Part shown: one piece after another, positions 8,372 to 15,146 of the stretch
How the letters are laid out: each line of letters starts with the position of its first letter
How positions within the stretch are numbered: position 1 is the first letter of the stretch
Source of the DNA: Candidatus Aquidulcis sp.
Lineage (GTDB): Bacteria; Chloroflexota; Anaerolineae; Anaerolineales; E44-bin32
NCBI GenBank assembly: GCA_020723365.1
Contig: DYJB01000015.1
Coordinates: 1-15,146, forward strand
Direction: 5' to 3'
Length of the DNA: 15,146 nt
Notes under the pieces: model-generated
What the model saw: the letters and a program-made list of their open reading frames with translations, nothing else
The model's database searches: none
Told to the model about the DNA's origin: nothing
Program-made: the position numbers and the translations under genes

Positions 8372-10282
8372 TCACTCCTCATACCTCAACTCAATCGCCG
8401 GCGGGAGCCCGCCGATGATCTTGAAGCCTCCATCCGCCTGGCGCCGGACGTAGTACTCAAACATGCCGTCTCGGCGGAAGCACGACCTCGACGCCGGCAC
8501 ACCGGTGCATAGGGGCCACTCCGCCGCCTGCCCGTCGGAGCCCGTGAAGGTGATGACGAACAGATGGGTGTCCGCGTCCAGCTGCGCCTGGAGGGTCACC
8601 TCGCGCAGCGGTGAACAGGGAAAGGCTGAATCGGCGCACAGCACCTCGAGCAGGGCGGCCGGGTCCTCTGGATCCACCTCGGGCACGAAGGCGGCCACCG
8701 ATGACCGGTCCAGCACCATCGTGTTCCAGGCCGGCGATTCCTCCACCACCAGCATGCTGGCCGCCCGAGCGTAGTCGCCCTCGGCGAGCAGGCCGAGATA
8801 GTCCTGCAATGCCTTGAGGGCATCCGCCTGTTCGGGTGGGCGTGATCCCCACACGACGAAGCCTACGCCGTAGCTCAGGGGCTGGACCAGCCGGGTCTGG
8901 TCCCGGTTGAAGATCGGGTCCCCGGCACCGCCCCACGGACTGTGCATCGCGTAGCTGGCGATCGGGGCTTCCTGCCATTTCGACAAGTCCCATAGGCTCA
9001 GGGAGGGCGTCACCAGGCTGTCTGACCCAGTGGAGCCGTAGCTCAGCATCGTTCGGCCGTCGCGGGCGAGGACGAAGAAGCTCAATCTGGTCCTGGCTGG
9101 CAGCGGCGCCGGCTCGATCTCACCGGTCGACAGGTCGAGGTATTGCCAGACGCGGTTGATATCGAGCAGCAAGCGGTCCGCGTCGAGATACGCGATGCGG
9201 GTGATGGAGGTCTGGCCGGCGACGGACGGGAATCCGGCAAGGGCCTCGCCTGTCCGCAGGTCGAAGAGCCGCAGCGTGTAGTCGAGGGTGTTGACGGTCA
9301 GGAGTCGGGTGCCATCCGGGCTCAGGCGATGGTAGCTCGCCGGGACCTCCTGGTGGACGGACCTCGGCCGGCCCGGATCCGACACGTCCCACCACTGGAC
9401 GAAGGATGGATAGCCGCAATCGGCCGCCAGATCCAATACCAGGAACTGGCCGCCGGGCGAGACGTCGATGTACTGCTCGGAGCAGTTGCCGACCTCCGGC
9501 TCGACGATCCCCAGGCGCTCGCCCGTCGCGGTATCGAAGATGGAGATCTCGTTATCGACGAAATCGTACTTCTTGTAGAACTCGACGCCGCTGTACAGGC
9601 GTGTGCCATCCGGGCTCCAGGCCAGGCTGGTGATCCGGGAGTGGAAGTCGCCGAACTCGTGCAGCATCTCGCCGGTGGCGGTATCGACCGTCCACAGCCG
9701 CCGGCCATCGCAAATGGTCTCCCGTTCGCCTACCAGGTAGAGCGGCAGGTCGCAGGCGGCGATGGCCAGGGCAGCTCCATCCGGGCTGAAGGCGAACAGG
9801 TCGATCACCGGCGCCAGCGGCTCGAGGTTGAAGAGCGTCTCGGCCGTGTCCACGTCAACCAGCCGCAGCACGGTGCGGGTGTAGCAGTTGCCATCTTCCT
9901 CCGGCTCGCACCCGCCAATGGCCGCCAGGCGACCGTCCGGGCTGATCTCCAGCACGAACTGTTTCACCTGGGGTTCGAGACTGTAGGACTCGCGCAGGAC
10001 CTGGAAGCGATCGGCGATGTCGATCGTGATCACCTCGGCGGTCGGTATGGCGGTGGGGGTCGCCGTCGGCGCGTTGGTTGGCGTGGCGCTCGCTGCGCTC
10101 CCTGCGCTTGTCGCAGTCGATGCGGTCGGGGAGATCCCGGGAGCCGCTGCCTCGACCGCCGCAGCGATCGTCGGCTCAGCTGCATCCGGCACACCCGCAG
10201 ATACCGGCGATCCTCCGCAGGCGGCCAGGAGCATGCCGGCGGCGAAGGCGCCGATCGCAATCTCGAGAGAAAGCCTTGGCAT
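8372..10282 (-). CDS. Lipoprotein with WD40/TolB-like beta-propeller repeats
   Basis: The 636-residue secreted lipoprotein has an unknown role. The start at 10282 (minus) has GGAG six bases upstream; the ATG at 10288 abuts GGAG and is less likely. The signal ends in a lipobox (MLLAAC, C22), and a Thr/Ala/Ser/Pro-rich linker follows to about residue 75. Several propeller blades are marked by FSPDG, WSPDGTRL, VSPGG and LSPDGTRL motifs and by Trp- or Leu-Phe-Asp strand ends (TLRLFDLRTGEAL), to about residue 490. The last 140 residues (from about LKALQDYLGLLAEGDYARAA) form a separate domain. It starts like the NTF2-like ectodomains that follow propellers in other lipoproteins, and carries two Cys pairs. 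It is the second gene leftward from the PLD gene, but has its own promoter. The propeller call is firm; function is not known. Confidence 0.85.
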   Translation of the reverse strand: MPRLSLEIAIGAFAAGMLLAACGGSPVSAGVPDAAEPTIAAAVEAAAPGISPTASTATSAGSAASATPTNAPTATPTAIPTAEVITIDIADRFQVLRESYSLEPQVKQFVLEISPDGRLAAIGGCEPEEDGNCYTRTVLRLVDVDTAETLFNLEPLAPVIDLFAFSPDGAALAIAACDLPLYLVGERETICDGRRLWTVDTATGEMLHEFGDFHSRITSLAWSPDGTRLYSGVEFYKKYDFVDNEISIFDTATGERLGIVEPEVGNCSEQYIDVSPGGQFLVLDLAADCGYPSFVQWWDVSDPGRPRSVHQEVPASYHRLSPDGTRLLTVNTLDYTLRLFDLRTGEALAGFPSVAGQTSITRIAYLDADRLLLDINRVWQYLDLSTGEIEPAPLPARTRLSFFVLARDGRTMLSYGSTGSDSLVTPSLSLWDLSKWQEAPIASYAMHSPWGGAGDPIFNRDQTRLVQPLSYGVGFVVWGSRPPEQADALKALQDYLGLLAEGDYARAASMLVVEESPAWNTMVLDRSSVAAFVPEVDPEDPAALLEVLCADSAFPCSPLREVTLQAQLDADTHLFVITFTGSDGQAAEWPLCTGVPASRSCFRRDGMFEYYVRRQADGGFKIIGGLPPAIELRYEE

Positions 10283-10337
10283 TAGCATCTCCAGAAAGGG
10301 GACAACGAAGGCAAACGAGGTCCAGTACGATCAAGCG

Positions 10338-10383
10338 ATTATACGCTGGGGATCCCGGGAAGAGGTGAGTTTGGCCTCTTCCC
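10338..10383 (-). promoter_or_regulatory. Promoter with perfect -10 and overlapping 9-bp inverted repeat
   Basis: On the minus strand TATAAT (10343-10338) stands 55 bases before the lipoprotein start. GGGAAGAGG at 10357-10365 and CCTCTTCCC at 10375-10383 form a perfect 9-bp inverted repeat with a nine-base spacer. It covers the expected -35 position (about 10361-10366), where no TTGACA-like box is seen. This fits an operator. The alternative is a hairpin ending the PLD transcript, but no U run follows it on that strand. Confidence 0.6.
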
Positions 10384-10538
10384 GATGAGCGACGTTTCCT
10401 GAGCCGCTGCGCTCAGGCGCGCTCCGCCTGGCTGCCGAAAGATGGAATCCGGAACAGGATCGCCGCGTACGCAGTGCAGGCGCGGGGGAGCGCCGACGGG
10501 GCTGCCGCGCCCGTCGACTGGAGCGATCCCCCAGCGCT

Positions 10539-12206
10539 CTACTTCCCGGCGAAGTACCTGCGGCGGAGGAACCTGGCGCTGCCTTCACGGTAGTAGTCCT
10601 TCTGCCAGGCATCGGTCGAGGCCAGGTAGTTCGGGCGCCAGAGCTCGGGATCCTGCCCGCCGGCCTGGGCGATCTTCACCGCCTCGCGGAAGGCGTAGTG
10701 CGAGAACAGGCGCATGAATTCGCCCAGGTAGATGTCGGCCACGCGGAGATCGTCGCGGATCACGATCATGTTCTCGTCGTTGGTGTCGGTGCTCGCCCGG
10801 CTGAAGTTGGCCGAGCCGGTAACGATGACCGGATGGGGCCCGAGCGGGTCGACGAGCATGTACTTGGTGTGGACGAAGCGCACGTTGACCTCGCGCGAGA
10901 GCTTCGAGCGTTCCTTGAGCCAGCGGTCGAAGCTGTTCAGCGCAATGTTGTTGCCGATGGCCACGACGACGTTGGGGCGGCGGCGCAGCCGGTCGATCTG
11001 CCGCCGGCCCTCCTCCAGACCGGGGCCGTTGCCTTCCTTCTCCATCAGGGCGAAGCGCAGCACGCGGTCGTCGCGCTGGTAGACCTGAGTGAAGCTCTTG
11101 TGCATGCCGAAGGCAAAGGTCATGAAGAGCGCCTTGCCCGCGCCGCGGGCGATGTCGGCGTACCAGTCCAGCACGGCCGTCCCGCGCCGGGGGGAGAACA
11201 CCACCGTCTGGTCCTCCACCCAGGGGTCGGGCGGGGCGGCATTGGCGCTGCCGGTCCAGTCTTTCATCTCCGGCGTCGTCGGATCGTCCTCCAGCGCCTG
11301 CCAGTAGGCCAGGTAGGCCTGGGCCACGCGGGGATCCTCGATCACCTGGCCCAGGTTCGAATGGCCGAAGAGCCCGTTCTCGGTGATGTTGGTCGATCCG
11401 GTCCACACCGCCTGGGGCTTGCCGTCCTTGATCAAGATCAAGAACTTGTTGTGCATCAACTTGCCCTCGGTGCGGCCCTTGGTGAGTCGCTTGATCTCAG
11501 CCTGGCGCACGGCGGCCAGGTTCTTCTCGGCCGGCCCGTTGCCGCCGGTGATGGCGTCGTAGAGAATGCGGATCTGCGCTCCCGTCCGAGCCGCGAGGCG
11601 AGTGGCGTGCAGCACGGCCGGCCACTGGAACTCGTAGATGGCGCCCACCAGGCGATAGCGCGGCCCGTCGGCGCGGGCGATGAACGCCAGGAGCGCCTCC
11701 AACAGCCCGCGCGACAGCCAGGTGTAGGCGGCGCCGCCGGGGATCTCGTCGGGGGGCTTGTTCAGGAATCGCCGCGCGTATTCCTGCGAGGCGATCGAGC
11801 CGCGGTTGAACCAGACCGAATGCCGTGCGCCGGCCTCGGTTTCGGTGTGCAGCCGGACGCCCACCGCCGCGCCCTCGGTCAGCGCTTCGGGCGTGCCCCG
11901 CAGCGGGACGACCGTGTAGGTGTAGTCGTGCCCGGGCTTGGCCGAGTAGTCGGCCCACTGGAAGGTCTGGAACGGATGCGCGCGGCTGGAGGCCGTCCCG
12001 CCCGGTCCAAGCCCGGGGTCGGTGGCTTCGAAGGTCTTCATGCCGCGCAGCCAGAACGCCTCGCCCTCGGTGTGGTCGTGGCGCTGGATGGCGAAGCCCA
12101 GGCAGCCCTTGCGCCGGGCGGTCGACAGATCGAGGCCGAGCAGGACGACATGCGTGCCGGCGACGGCGTGGACCGTCAGGCCGGACTTCGTGAGTTTCGC
12201 TCTCAT
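10539..12206 (-). CDS. Phospholipase D-superfamily protein with two HKD motifs
   Basis: The 555-residue protein belongs to the PLD superfamily, whose members cleave or transfer phosphodiester bonds in lipids or nucleic acids. The start at 12206 (minus) follows a GGGGG tract six bases upstream; the frame extends to 12254 without a better site. No signal peptide is seen. Residues about 1-105 look like a beta-sandwich module (fibronectin-type-like, ending YTYTVVPLRGTPEAL). HKD motif 1 is HNKFLIL with H252 and K254, followed by TGSTNIT. HKD motif 2 is HTKYMLVD with H446, K448 and D453, followed by TGSANFS. In motif 1 the usual Asp position is shifted (HNKFLILIKD), a small departure from HxKx4D. 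Both motifs are otherwise intact, so activity is plausible. The substrate is unknown. Transcribed leftwards toward the lipoprotein gene, about 256 bases away. Confidence 0.88.
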   Translation of the reverse strand: MRAKLTKSGLTVHAVAGTHVVLLGLDLSTARRKGCLGFAIQRHDHTEGEAFWLRGMKTFEATDPGLGPGGTASSRAHPFQTFQWADYSAKPGHDYTYTVVPLRGTPEALTEGAAVGVRLHTETEAGARHSVWFNRGSIASQEYARRFLNKPPDEIPGGAAYTWLSRGLLEALLAFIARADGPRYRLVGAIYEFQWPAVLHATRLAARTGAQIRILYDAITGGNGPAEKNLAAVRQAEIKRLTKGRTEGKLMHNKFLILIKDGKPQAVWTGSTNITENGLFGHSNLGQVIEDPRVAQAYLAYWQALEDDPTTPEMKDWTGSANAAPPDPWVEDQTVVFSPRRGTAVLDWYADIARGAGKALFMTFAFGMHKSFTQVYQRDDRVLRFALMEKEGNGPGLEEGRRQIDRLRRRPNVVVAIGNNIALNSFDRWLKERSKLSREVNVRFVHTKYMLVDPLGPHPVIVTGSANFSRASTDTNDENMIVIRDDLRVADIYLGEFMRLFSHYAFREAVKIAQAGGQDPELWRPNYLASTDAWQKDYYREGSARFLRRRYFAGK

Positions 12207-12456
12207 CGTGGACCCCCTTCGATGGTGAGGCGGGGCGGCGTGGCCGCCTGCCACGACTATCGCACACTCTCCGGTCGGAACGCGCGGGCCATACGCCGGC
12301 TGTCATGACCACGCCTGCCGCGGCGCGCCCAGGCCGGGCGGCAGCCGCACCGACTTCGGGAAGCCGCCCGAGCGGACCCGGCGCCGCCGGCGTGACCCGC
12401 GTCCGTGAGCACCGGCCTCCGTCGGCCGTCATACTCCGAGGCTGCGCGAGTCGTAC
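12207..12456. other. Divergent intergenic stretch, left part, no gene seen
   Basis: The region between the PLD start and the promoter of the 2-oxoacid dehydrogenase operon holds no frame with a ribosome site and recognisable protein. A GATAGT preceded by TGC on the minus strand, about 50 bases above the PLD start, might be a weak extended -10 for that gene, but a -35 is not evident. Confidence 0.45.
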
Positions 12457-12485
12457 TTGAGTATACAGGTCAAACAAGGTAGAAT
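12457..12485 (+). promoter_or_regulatory. Sigma-70-type promoter of the 2-oxoacid dehydrogenase operon
   Basis: TTGAGT (12457-12462), exactly 17 bases, then TAGAAT (12480-12485), inside an A+T-rich island in G+C-rich DNA. The -35 is embedded in the small inverted repeat TACTTGAGTA (12454-12463), a possible operator. The leader to the E1 alpha start would be about 225 bases and contains the repeats described next. Confidence 0.68.
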
Positions 12486-12523
12486 AAAACAGTCAAGCCT
12501 GACCACGGGAAACGGAGCCGTCA

Positions 12524-12686
12524 GCTGCTAGCTCTCAGCGATCAGCCAGAAGTCCATCGAGAGTGAGACTCCGTTCATGCGATGCCGTCCGAACGCGATC
12601 GAAGCCGAGGCTGAGCGCGGTGTCCCCGAGGCCGGCTGCTAGCCGCTAGCAGCCGGGAGCTGACAGCTGATAGCTGATTGCTGATA
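12524..12686. repeat. Heptamer repeat cluster and 11-bp hairpin in the operon leader
   Basis: CCGGCTGCTAG (12632-12642) and CTAGCAGCCGG (12646-12656) form a perfect 11-bp hairpin with a three-base loop. Directly after come four heptamers in tandem: GCTGACA, GCTGATA, GCTGATT, GCTGATA (12659-12686). A looser version (CAGCTGCTAGCTCTCAGCGA) begins near 12524. The repeats end about 20 bases before the ribosome site of the next gene. They resemble dispersed low-complexity repeats rather than coding sequence. Confidence 0.7.
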
Positions 12687-12716
12687 GCTTTGCGCTCGCC
12701 AGTCCGGAGCGTACGC

Positions 12717-13700
12717 ATGCCCCTCCCGCCTCCTCCGCTGCTCGACCTGTATCGCCTCATGCTGCTGGCGCGGCGGCTGGATGAGCGCGCCTGGGTGCTC
12801 CACCGCCAGGGCAAGATCGCCTTCCACATTTCCGGCATCGGCCAGGAGGCCGCTCAAGTCGGGGCGGCCTTTGCGTTGCAGCGCGGCAAGGACTGGTTCG
12901 CGCCTTACTACCGCGATCTGGCGTTGATGCTGGCGCTGGGCCTGACGCCGCTCGAGTTCGTCCTGGGCCTCATGGGCAAGCAAGGCGAGCCGTCGTCAGG
13001 GGCGCGGCAGATGCCGTCGCACTGGTCGCTGCGGCGCGCCAATGTCGTCTCGCACTCGTCGCCCGTGGCGACGCAGGCGCCGCACGCCGCCGGCCTCGGC
13101 CTGGCGATCAGGCTGCGCGGCGGCGACGCCGTCGTTCTGACGACCATCGGCGAGGGCTCGACCTCCCAGGGCGAATGGTACGAGGCCGTCAACTGGGCGG
13201 CGACCCACAAGCTGCCGGTGATCTTTCTGGTCGAGAACAACGTCTACGCCATCTCCGTCCGGCAGAACCAGCAGATGGCCGTCGAGCACGTGGCCGAGAA
13301 GGCCGCCGGCCTCGGCTTGCCGGGTGTAATCGTCGATGGGCTCGATGCGGTGGCCTCGTACCGGGCGGTGGGGGAGGCGGCCGAGCGGGCGCGCCGCGGT
13401 GAGGGCCCGACGGTCATCGAGGCGAAAGTGGCGCGCATGACGCCGCACTCGTCGGATGACGACGACCGCTCCTACCGGCCGCGGGACGAGGTCGAGGCGA
13501 TGAAGGCGCGCGATCCGCTGGCGCTCTTCCGCCAGCGGCTGCTCGCGGAGAAGGTGCTGAGCGAGGCCCAGGACGCCGGGCTGCAGGAGGAAGTCAAGGG
13601 CGTGATCGAGGCGGCGGTGGCCGAGGCCGAGGCGGCGCCGTACCCGCCGGCGGAAGATGCCGCCTATCCGGTCTACGTCGAGGACGTGCGCCGTGGGTGA
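12717..13700 (+). CDS. bkdA: 2-oxoacid dehydrogenase E1 alpha subunit, branched-chain type
   Basis: The 327-residue E1 alpha subunit binds thiamine diphosphate with E1 beta and decarboxylates a 2-oxoacid, passing the acyl group to lipoyl-E2. The start at 12717 has CGGAG seven bases upstream; an in-frame ATG at 12678 lies in the repeats and is unlikely. The ThDP motif is G145-E146-G147 to N174-N175 (IGEGSTSQGEW ... VENNVYAIS), the GEG/GDG-x26-NN pattern. PYYRDLAL, ARQMPSHWS and HSSPVATQAPHAAGLGLA favour branched-chain E1 alpha over pyruvate dehydrogenase, as does the HSSDDDDRSYRPRDE loop. Length is near the bacterial norm. It overlaps E1 beta by eight bases, implying coupled translation. The true substrate (branched-chain, acetoin or pyruvate) cannot be fixed from sequence alone. 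Confidence 0.92.
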   Translation: MPLPPPPLLDLYRLMLLARRLDERAWVLHRQGKIAFHISGIGQEAAQVGAAFALQRGKDWFAPYYRDLALMLALGLTPLEFVLGLMGKQGEPSSGARQMPSHWSLRRANVVSHSSPVATQAPHAAGLGLAIRLRGGDAVVLTTIGEGSTSQGEWYEAVNWAATHKLPVIFLVENNVYAISVRQNQQMAVEHVAEKAAGLGLPGVIVDGLDAVASYRAVGEAAERARRGEGPTVIEAKVARMTPHSSDDDDRSYRPRDEVEAMKARDPLALFRQRLLAEKVLSEAQDAGLQEEVKGVIEAAVAEAEAAPYPPAEDAAYPVYVEDVRRG

Positions 13701-14679
13701 GATCACGCTCATCGAGGGCCTGCGCCAGGCGATGGATGAGGAGCTGGCGCGCGATGACCGCGTCTTCATCGTGGGCGAGGACGTCGGGCCGCGCGGCGGC
13801 GTCTTCCGCGCCACGCTCGGCCTGTTCGACAAGTACGGCCCGCAGCGGGTGATCGATTCGCCCCTGGCCGAGCTGTCGATCGTCGGGGTGGGGATCGGCG
13901 CCGCGCTCTACGGGCTGCGGCCGATCTGCGAGATCCAGTTTGCCGACTTCATCCATCCGGCCTTCAACCAGATCGTCAGCGAAGCGGCCAAGATGTGCTA
14001 CCGCTCGAACGGCGAATGGACCGTCCCCCTGGTCATCCGGGCCCCCTACGGCGGCGGCATCGGCGGCGGGCTGTACCACTCGCAGTCGCTGGAAGCCTTC
14101 TTCACGCATGTGCCGGGCCTCAAGGTTGTGATCCCGTCGAATCCCCACGACGCCAAGGGACTGCTCAAGGCGGCGGTGCGCGATCCCAACCCCGTCATCT
14201 TCCTCGAGCCCAAGAAGGGCTACCGCCTGATCCGCGGTGAGGTGCCCGAGGGCGGCGACCTGCTGGTGCCGATCGGCCCGGCGCAACTCTCGCGTCCGGG
14301 CGCGGACCTGAGCGTCTTCGCCTACGGCATGATGCACCACTACGTCCTGCAGGCGGCCGAGATCGTCGCCGCTGAAGGCATCCAGGCCGAGGTGATCGAC
14401 CTGCGCACGCTGCTGCCGATCGACAAGGCCGCCATCCTGTCCTCGGTGCGCAAGACGGGCAAGGCGCTCATCGTGCACGAGGACAACCGCACCGGCGGGT
14501 ACGGCGCCGAGATCGCCGCCCTCCTCTCGGACGAAGCCTTCACCGATCTGGATGCGCCCGTGCGGCGGCTGGCGGGGCCTGACGTGCCGGCCGTGCCCTT
14601 CAGCCATCCAATGCAGGACTGGTTCATGCCGAACACGGAGAAGATCGCCGCCGCCATTCGCGAGCTGGCGGCGTATTAG
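13693..14679 (+). CDS. bkdB: 2-oxoacid dehydrogenase E1 beta subunit, branched-chain type
   Basis: The 328-residue E1 beta subunit completes the ThDP-binding heterotetramer. The GTG start at 13693 overlaps the end of E1 alpha. GAGGAC (13680-13685) is seven bases upstream, and the product then begins VGEITLIEGLRQAMDEEL, the usual family start. A longer frame from 13657 adds residues unlike the family. Transketolase pyrimidine-domain features are clear: FIVGEDVGPRGGVFRAT, RVIDSPLAELSIVGVGIGAA, CEIQFADFIHPAFNQI and APYGGGIGGGLYHSQS. The C-terminal transketolase domain runs from about residue 195 to the end, with HEDNRTGGYGAEIAA and the typical terminal PxVPxPFSHPMQDWFMP-like segment. Both E1 subunits look intact. 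Confidence 0.94.
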   Translation: MGEITLIEGLRQAMDEELARDDRVFIVGEDVGPRGGVFRATLGLFDKYGPQRVIDSPLAELSIVGVGIGAALYGLRPICEIQFADFIHPAFNQIVSEAAKMCYRSNGEWTVPLVIRAPYGGGIGGGLYHSQSLEAFFTHVPGLKVVIPSNPHDAKGLLKAAVRDPNPVIFLEPKKGYRLIRGEVPEGGDLLVPIGPAQLSRPGADLSVFAYGMMHHYVLQAAEIVAAEGIQAEVIDLRTLLPIDKAAILSSVRKTGKALIVHEDNRTGGYGAEIAALLSDEAFTDLDAPVRRLAGPDVPAVPFSHPMQDWFMPNTEKIAAAIRELAAY

Positions 14680-14683
14680 CCAA

Positions 14684-14857
14684 CTCTCTCCCGCTCGCTC
14701 CGCTCGCGGGACCATCGGCCCGCGGGAGAGGGGGCTGCTGGCCCGCCTTCGGGAGGGCTGGGGGGAGGGCACGATGGTTTCGGTGGGGCTAGGCGCGCTT
14801 TGCCCCCCCTCACGCCCGCCCTCACTCCCGCTCGCACCGCTCGCGGGACCTTCGGCC
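14684..14857. repeat. Pair of near-identical 37-bp repeats in the E1 beta-E2 gap
   Basis: 14684-14720 and 14821-14857 match at 34 of 37 bases. Each contains CCGCTCGC and a following CGCTCGCGGGACC. The first copy also begins a hairpin with GCGGGAGAG just downstream (CTCTCCCGC ... GCGGGAGAG, near 14686-14729). The DNA between is rich in GGGAGGG and its complement CCCTC. This looks like a dispersed palindromic (REP/BOX-like) element pair, not a gene. Confidence 0.75.
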
Positions 14858-14882
14858 TACGTGAAAGGGGGAAGAGGACTCC

Positions 14883-15146
14883 ATGTCCACGAACGTGATC
14901 ATGCCGCAGCTGGGCGAGTCGGTCGTTGAGGGCACGGTGACGCGCTGGCTCAAGCGTGCCGGCGAGACCGTGACCGAGTTCGAGGCGCTGCTCGAGGTCA
15001 ACACCGACAAGGTCGATACGGAGATCCCTGCGCCGGCCTCCGGGACGGTGCTGCGCGTGTATGTCGCTGAGGGCCAGACCGTGCGGGCCGGGACGCTGCT
15101 GGCGATCATCGGCCAACCCGGAGAGGTGGCGCCCGAGGCGCCCGCC
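14883..15146 (+). CDS. 2-oxoacid dehydrogenase E2 (dihydrolipoamide acyltransferase), 5' part
   Basis: The first 88 codons of E2, cut by the window edge, show the N-terminal lipoyl domain: MSTNVIMPQLGESVVEGTV, then the lipoylation site EVNTDKVDTE with K43, and the PASGTVLRVYVAEGQTV hairpin. A Pro/Ala-rich linker begins at the edge (EVAPEAPA). E2 carries the acyl group on its lipoyl arm and transfers it to CoA. The start has GAAGAGGA five bases upstream. Position after E1 alpha and E1 beta is the standard order, but a gap of about 200 repeat-filled bases precedes it. Peripheral-subunit-binding and catalytic domains would lie beyond the window. Confidence 0.95.
   Translation, partial: MSTNVIMPQLGESVVEGTVTRWLKRAGETVTEFEALLEVNTDKVDTEIPAPASGTVLRVYVAEGQTVRAGTLLAIIGQPGEVAPEAPA

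Noticed and set aside
8372..12206. Lipoprotein plus PLD pair as a defence system
   Set aside because: The lipoprotein is secreted with its own promoter, the genes are about 256 bases apart, and no sensor or nucleotide-signalling domain was found.
12524..12686. CRISPR-like array
   Set aside because: The repeat unit is seven bases in direct tandem, with no spacers and no cas genes.
14684..14857. Insertion-sequence ends flanking a lost gene
   Set aside because: The two copies are in direct orientation, internally palindromic, and only about 100 bases apart, with no transposase remnant or target duplication seen.

Overview
The window is GC-rich (about two thirds G+C by eye) bacterial chromosome. 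It carries ordinary housekeeping and cell-surface genes and no mobile element or CRISPR array. Several traits fit a Chloroflexota (Anaerolineae-like) organism: a T-box leader on a synthetase gene, a lipoprotein with a Thr/Ala/Pro-rich linker, S-layer-homology repeats carrying Cys pairs, and a large membrane HdrD-like Fe-S protein. That assignment rests on family knowledge and was not tested by a search.

Left part (1-2107): the 3' end of a tRNA gene is followed after about 25 bases by a complete T-box leader. Its specifier loop reads ACC (Thr), and it sits directly before thrS. The sequence shows both the antiterminator and the competing hairpin. The encoded ThrRS lacks the usual N-terminal TGS domain.

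Cell-envelope block (2447-5319): a secreted L,D-transpeptidase gene is cut by an in-frame amber codon inside the catalytic motif and continues in frame past it. Next is a secreted N-formylglutamate-amidohydrolase-family protein with three C-terminal SLH-like repeats. Both look like wall or surface proteins.

Redox block (5751-8277): a 115-residue protein with two CxxC pairs, a strong hairpin terminator, then a 674-residue membrane Fe-S oxidoreductase of the EtfD/HdrD type. It probably passes electrons between a soluble carrier (such as ETF) and quinone.

Minus-strand block (8372-12206): a beta-propeller-like lipoprotein and a two-HKD phospholipase-D-superfamily protein. A perfect 9-bp inverted repeat lies at the lipoprotein promoter.

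Right part (12480-15146): a good sigma-70-type promoter, a repeat-filled leader, then E1 alpha, E1 beta and the start of E2 of a branched-chain 2-oxoacid dehydrogenase complex. E1 alpha and E1 beta overlap. E1 beta and E2 are separated by about 200 bases holding two near-identical 37-bp repeats.

I found no convincing new multi-gene system. The points most worth a second look are the amber-interrupted transpeptidase, the small Cys-rich protein, the tRNA/T-box junction and the intergenic repeat families.
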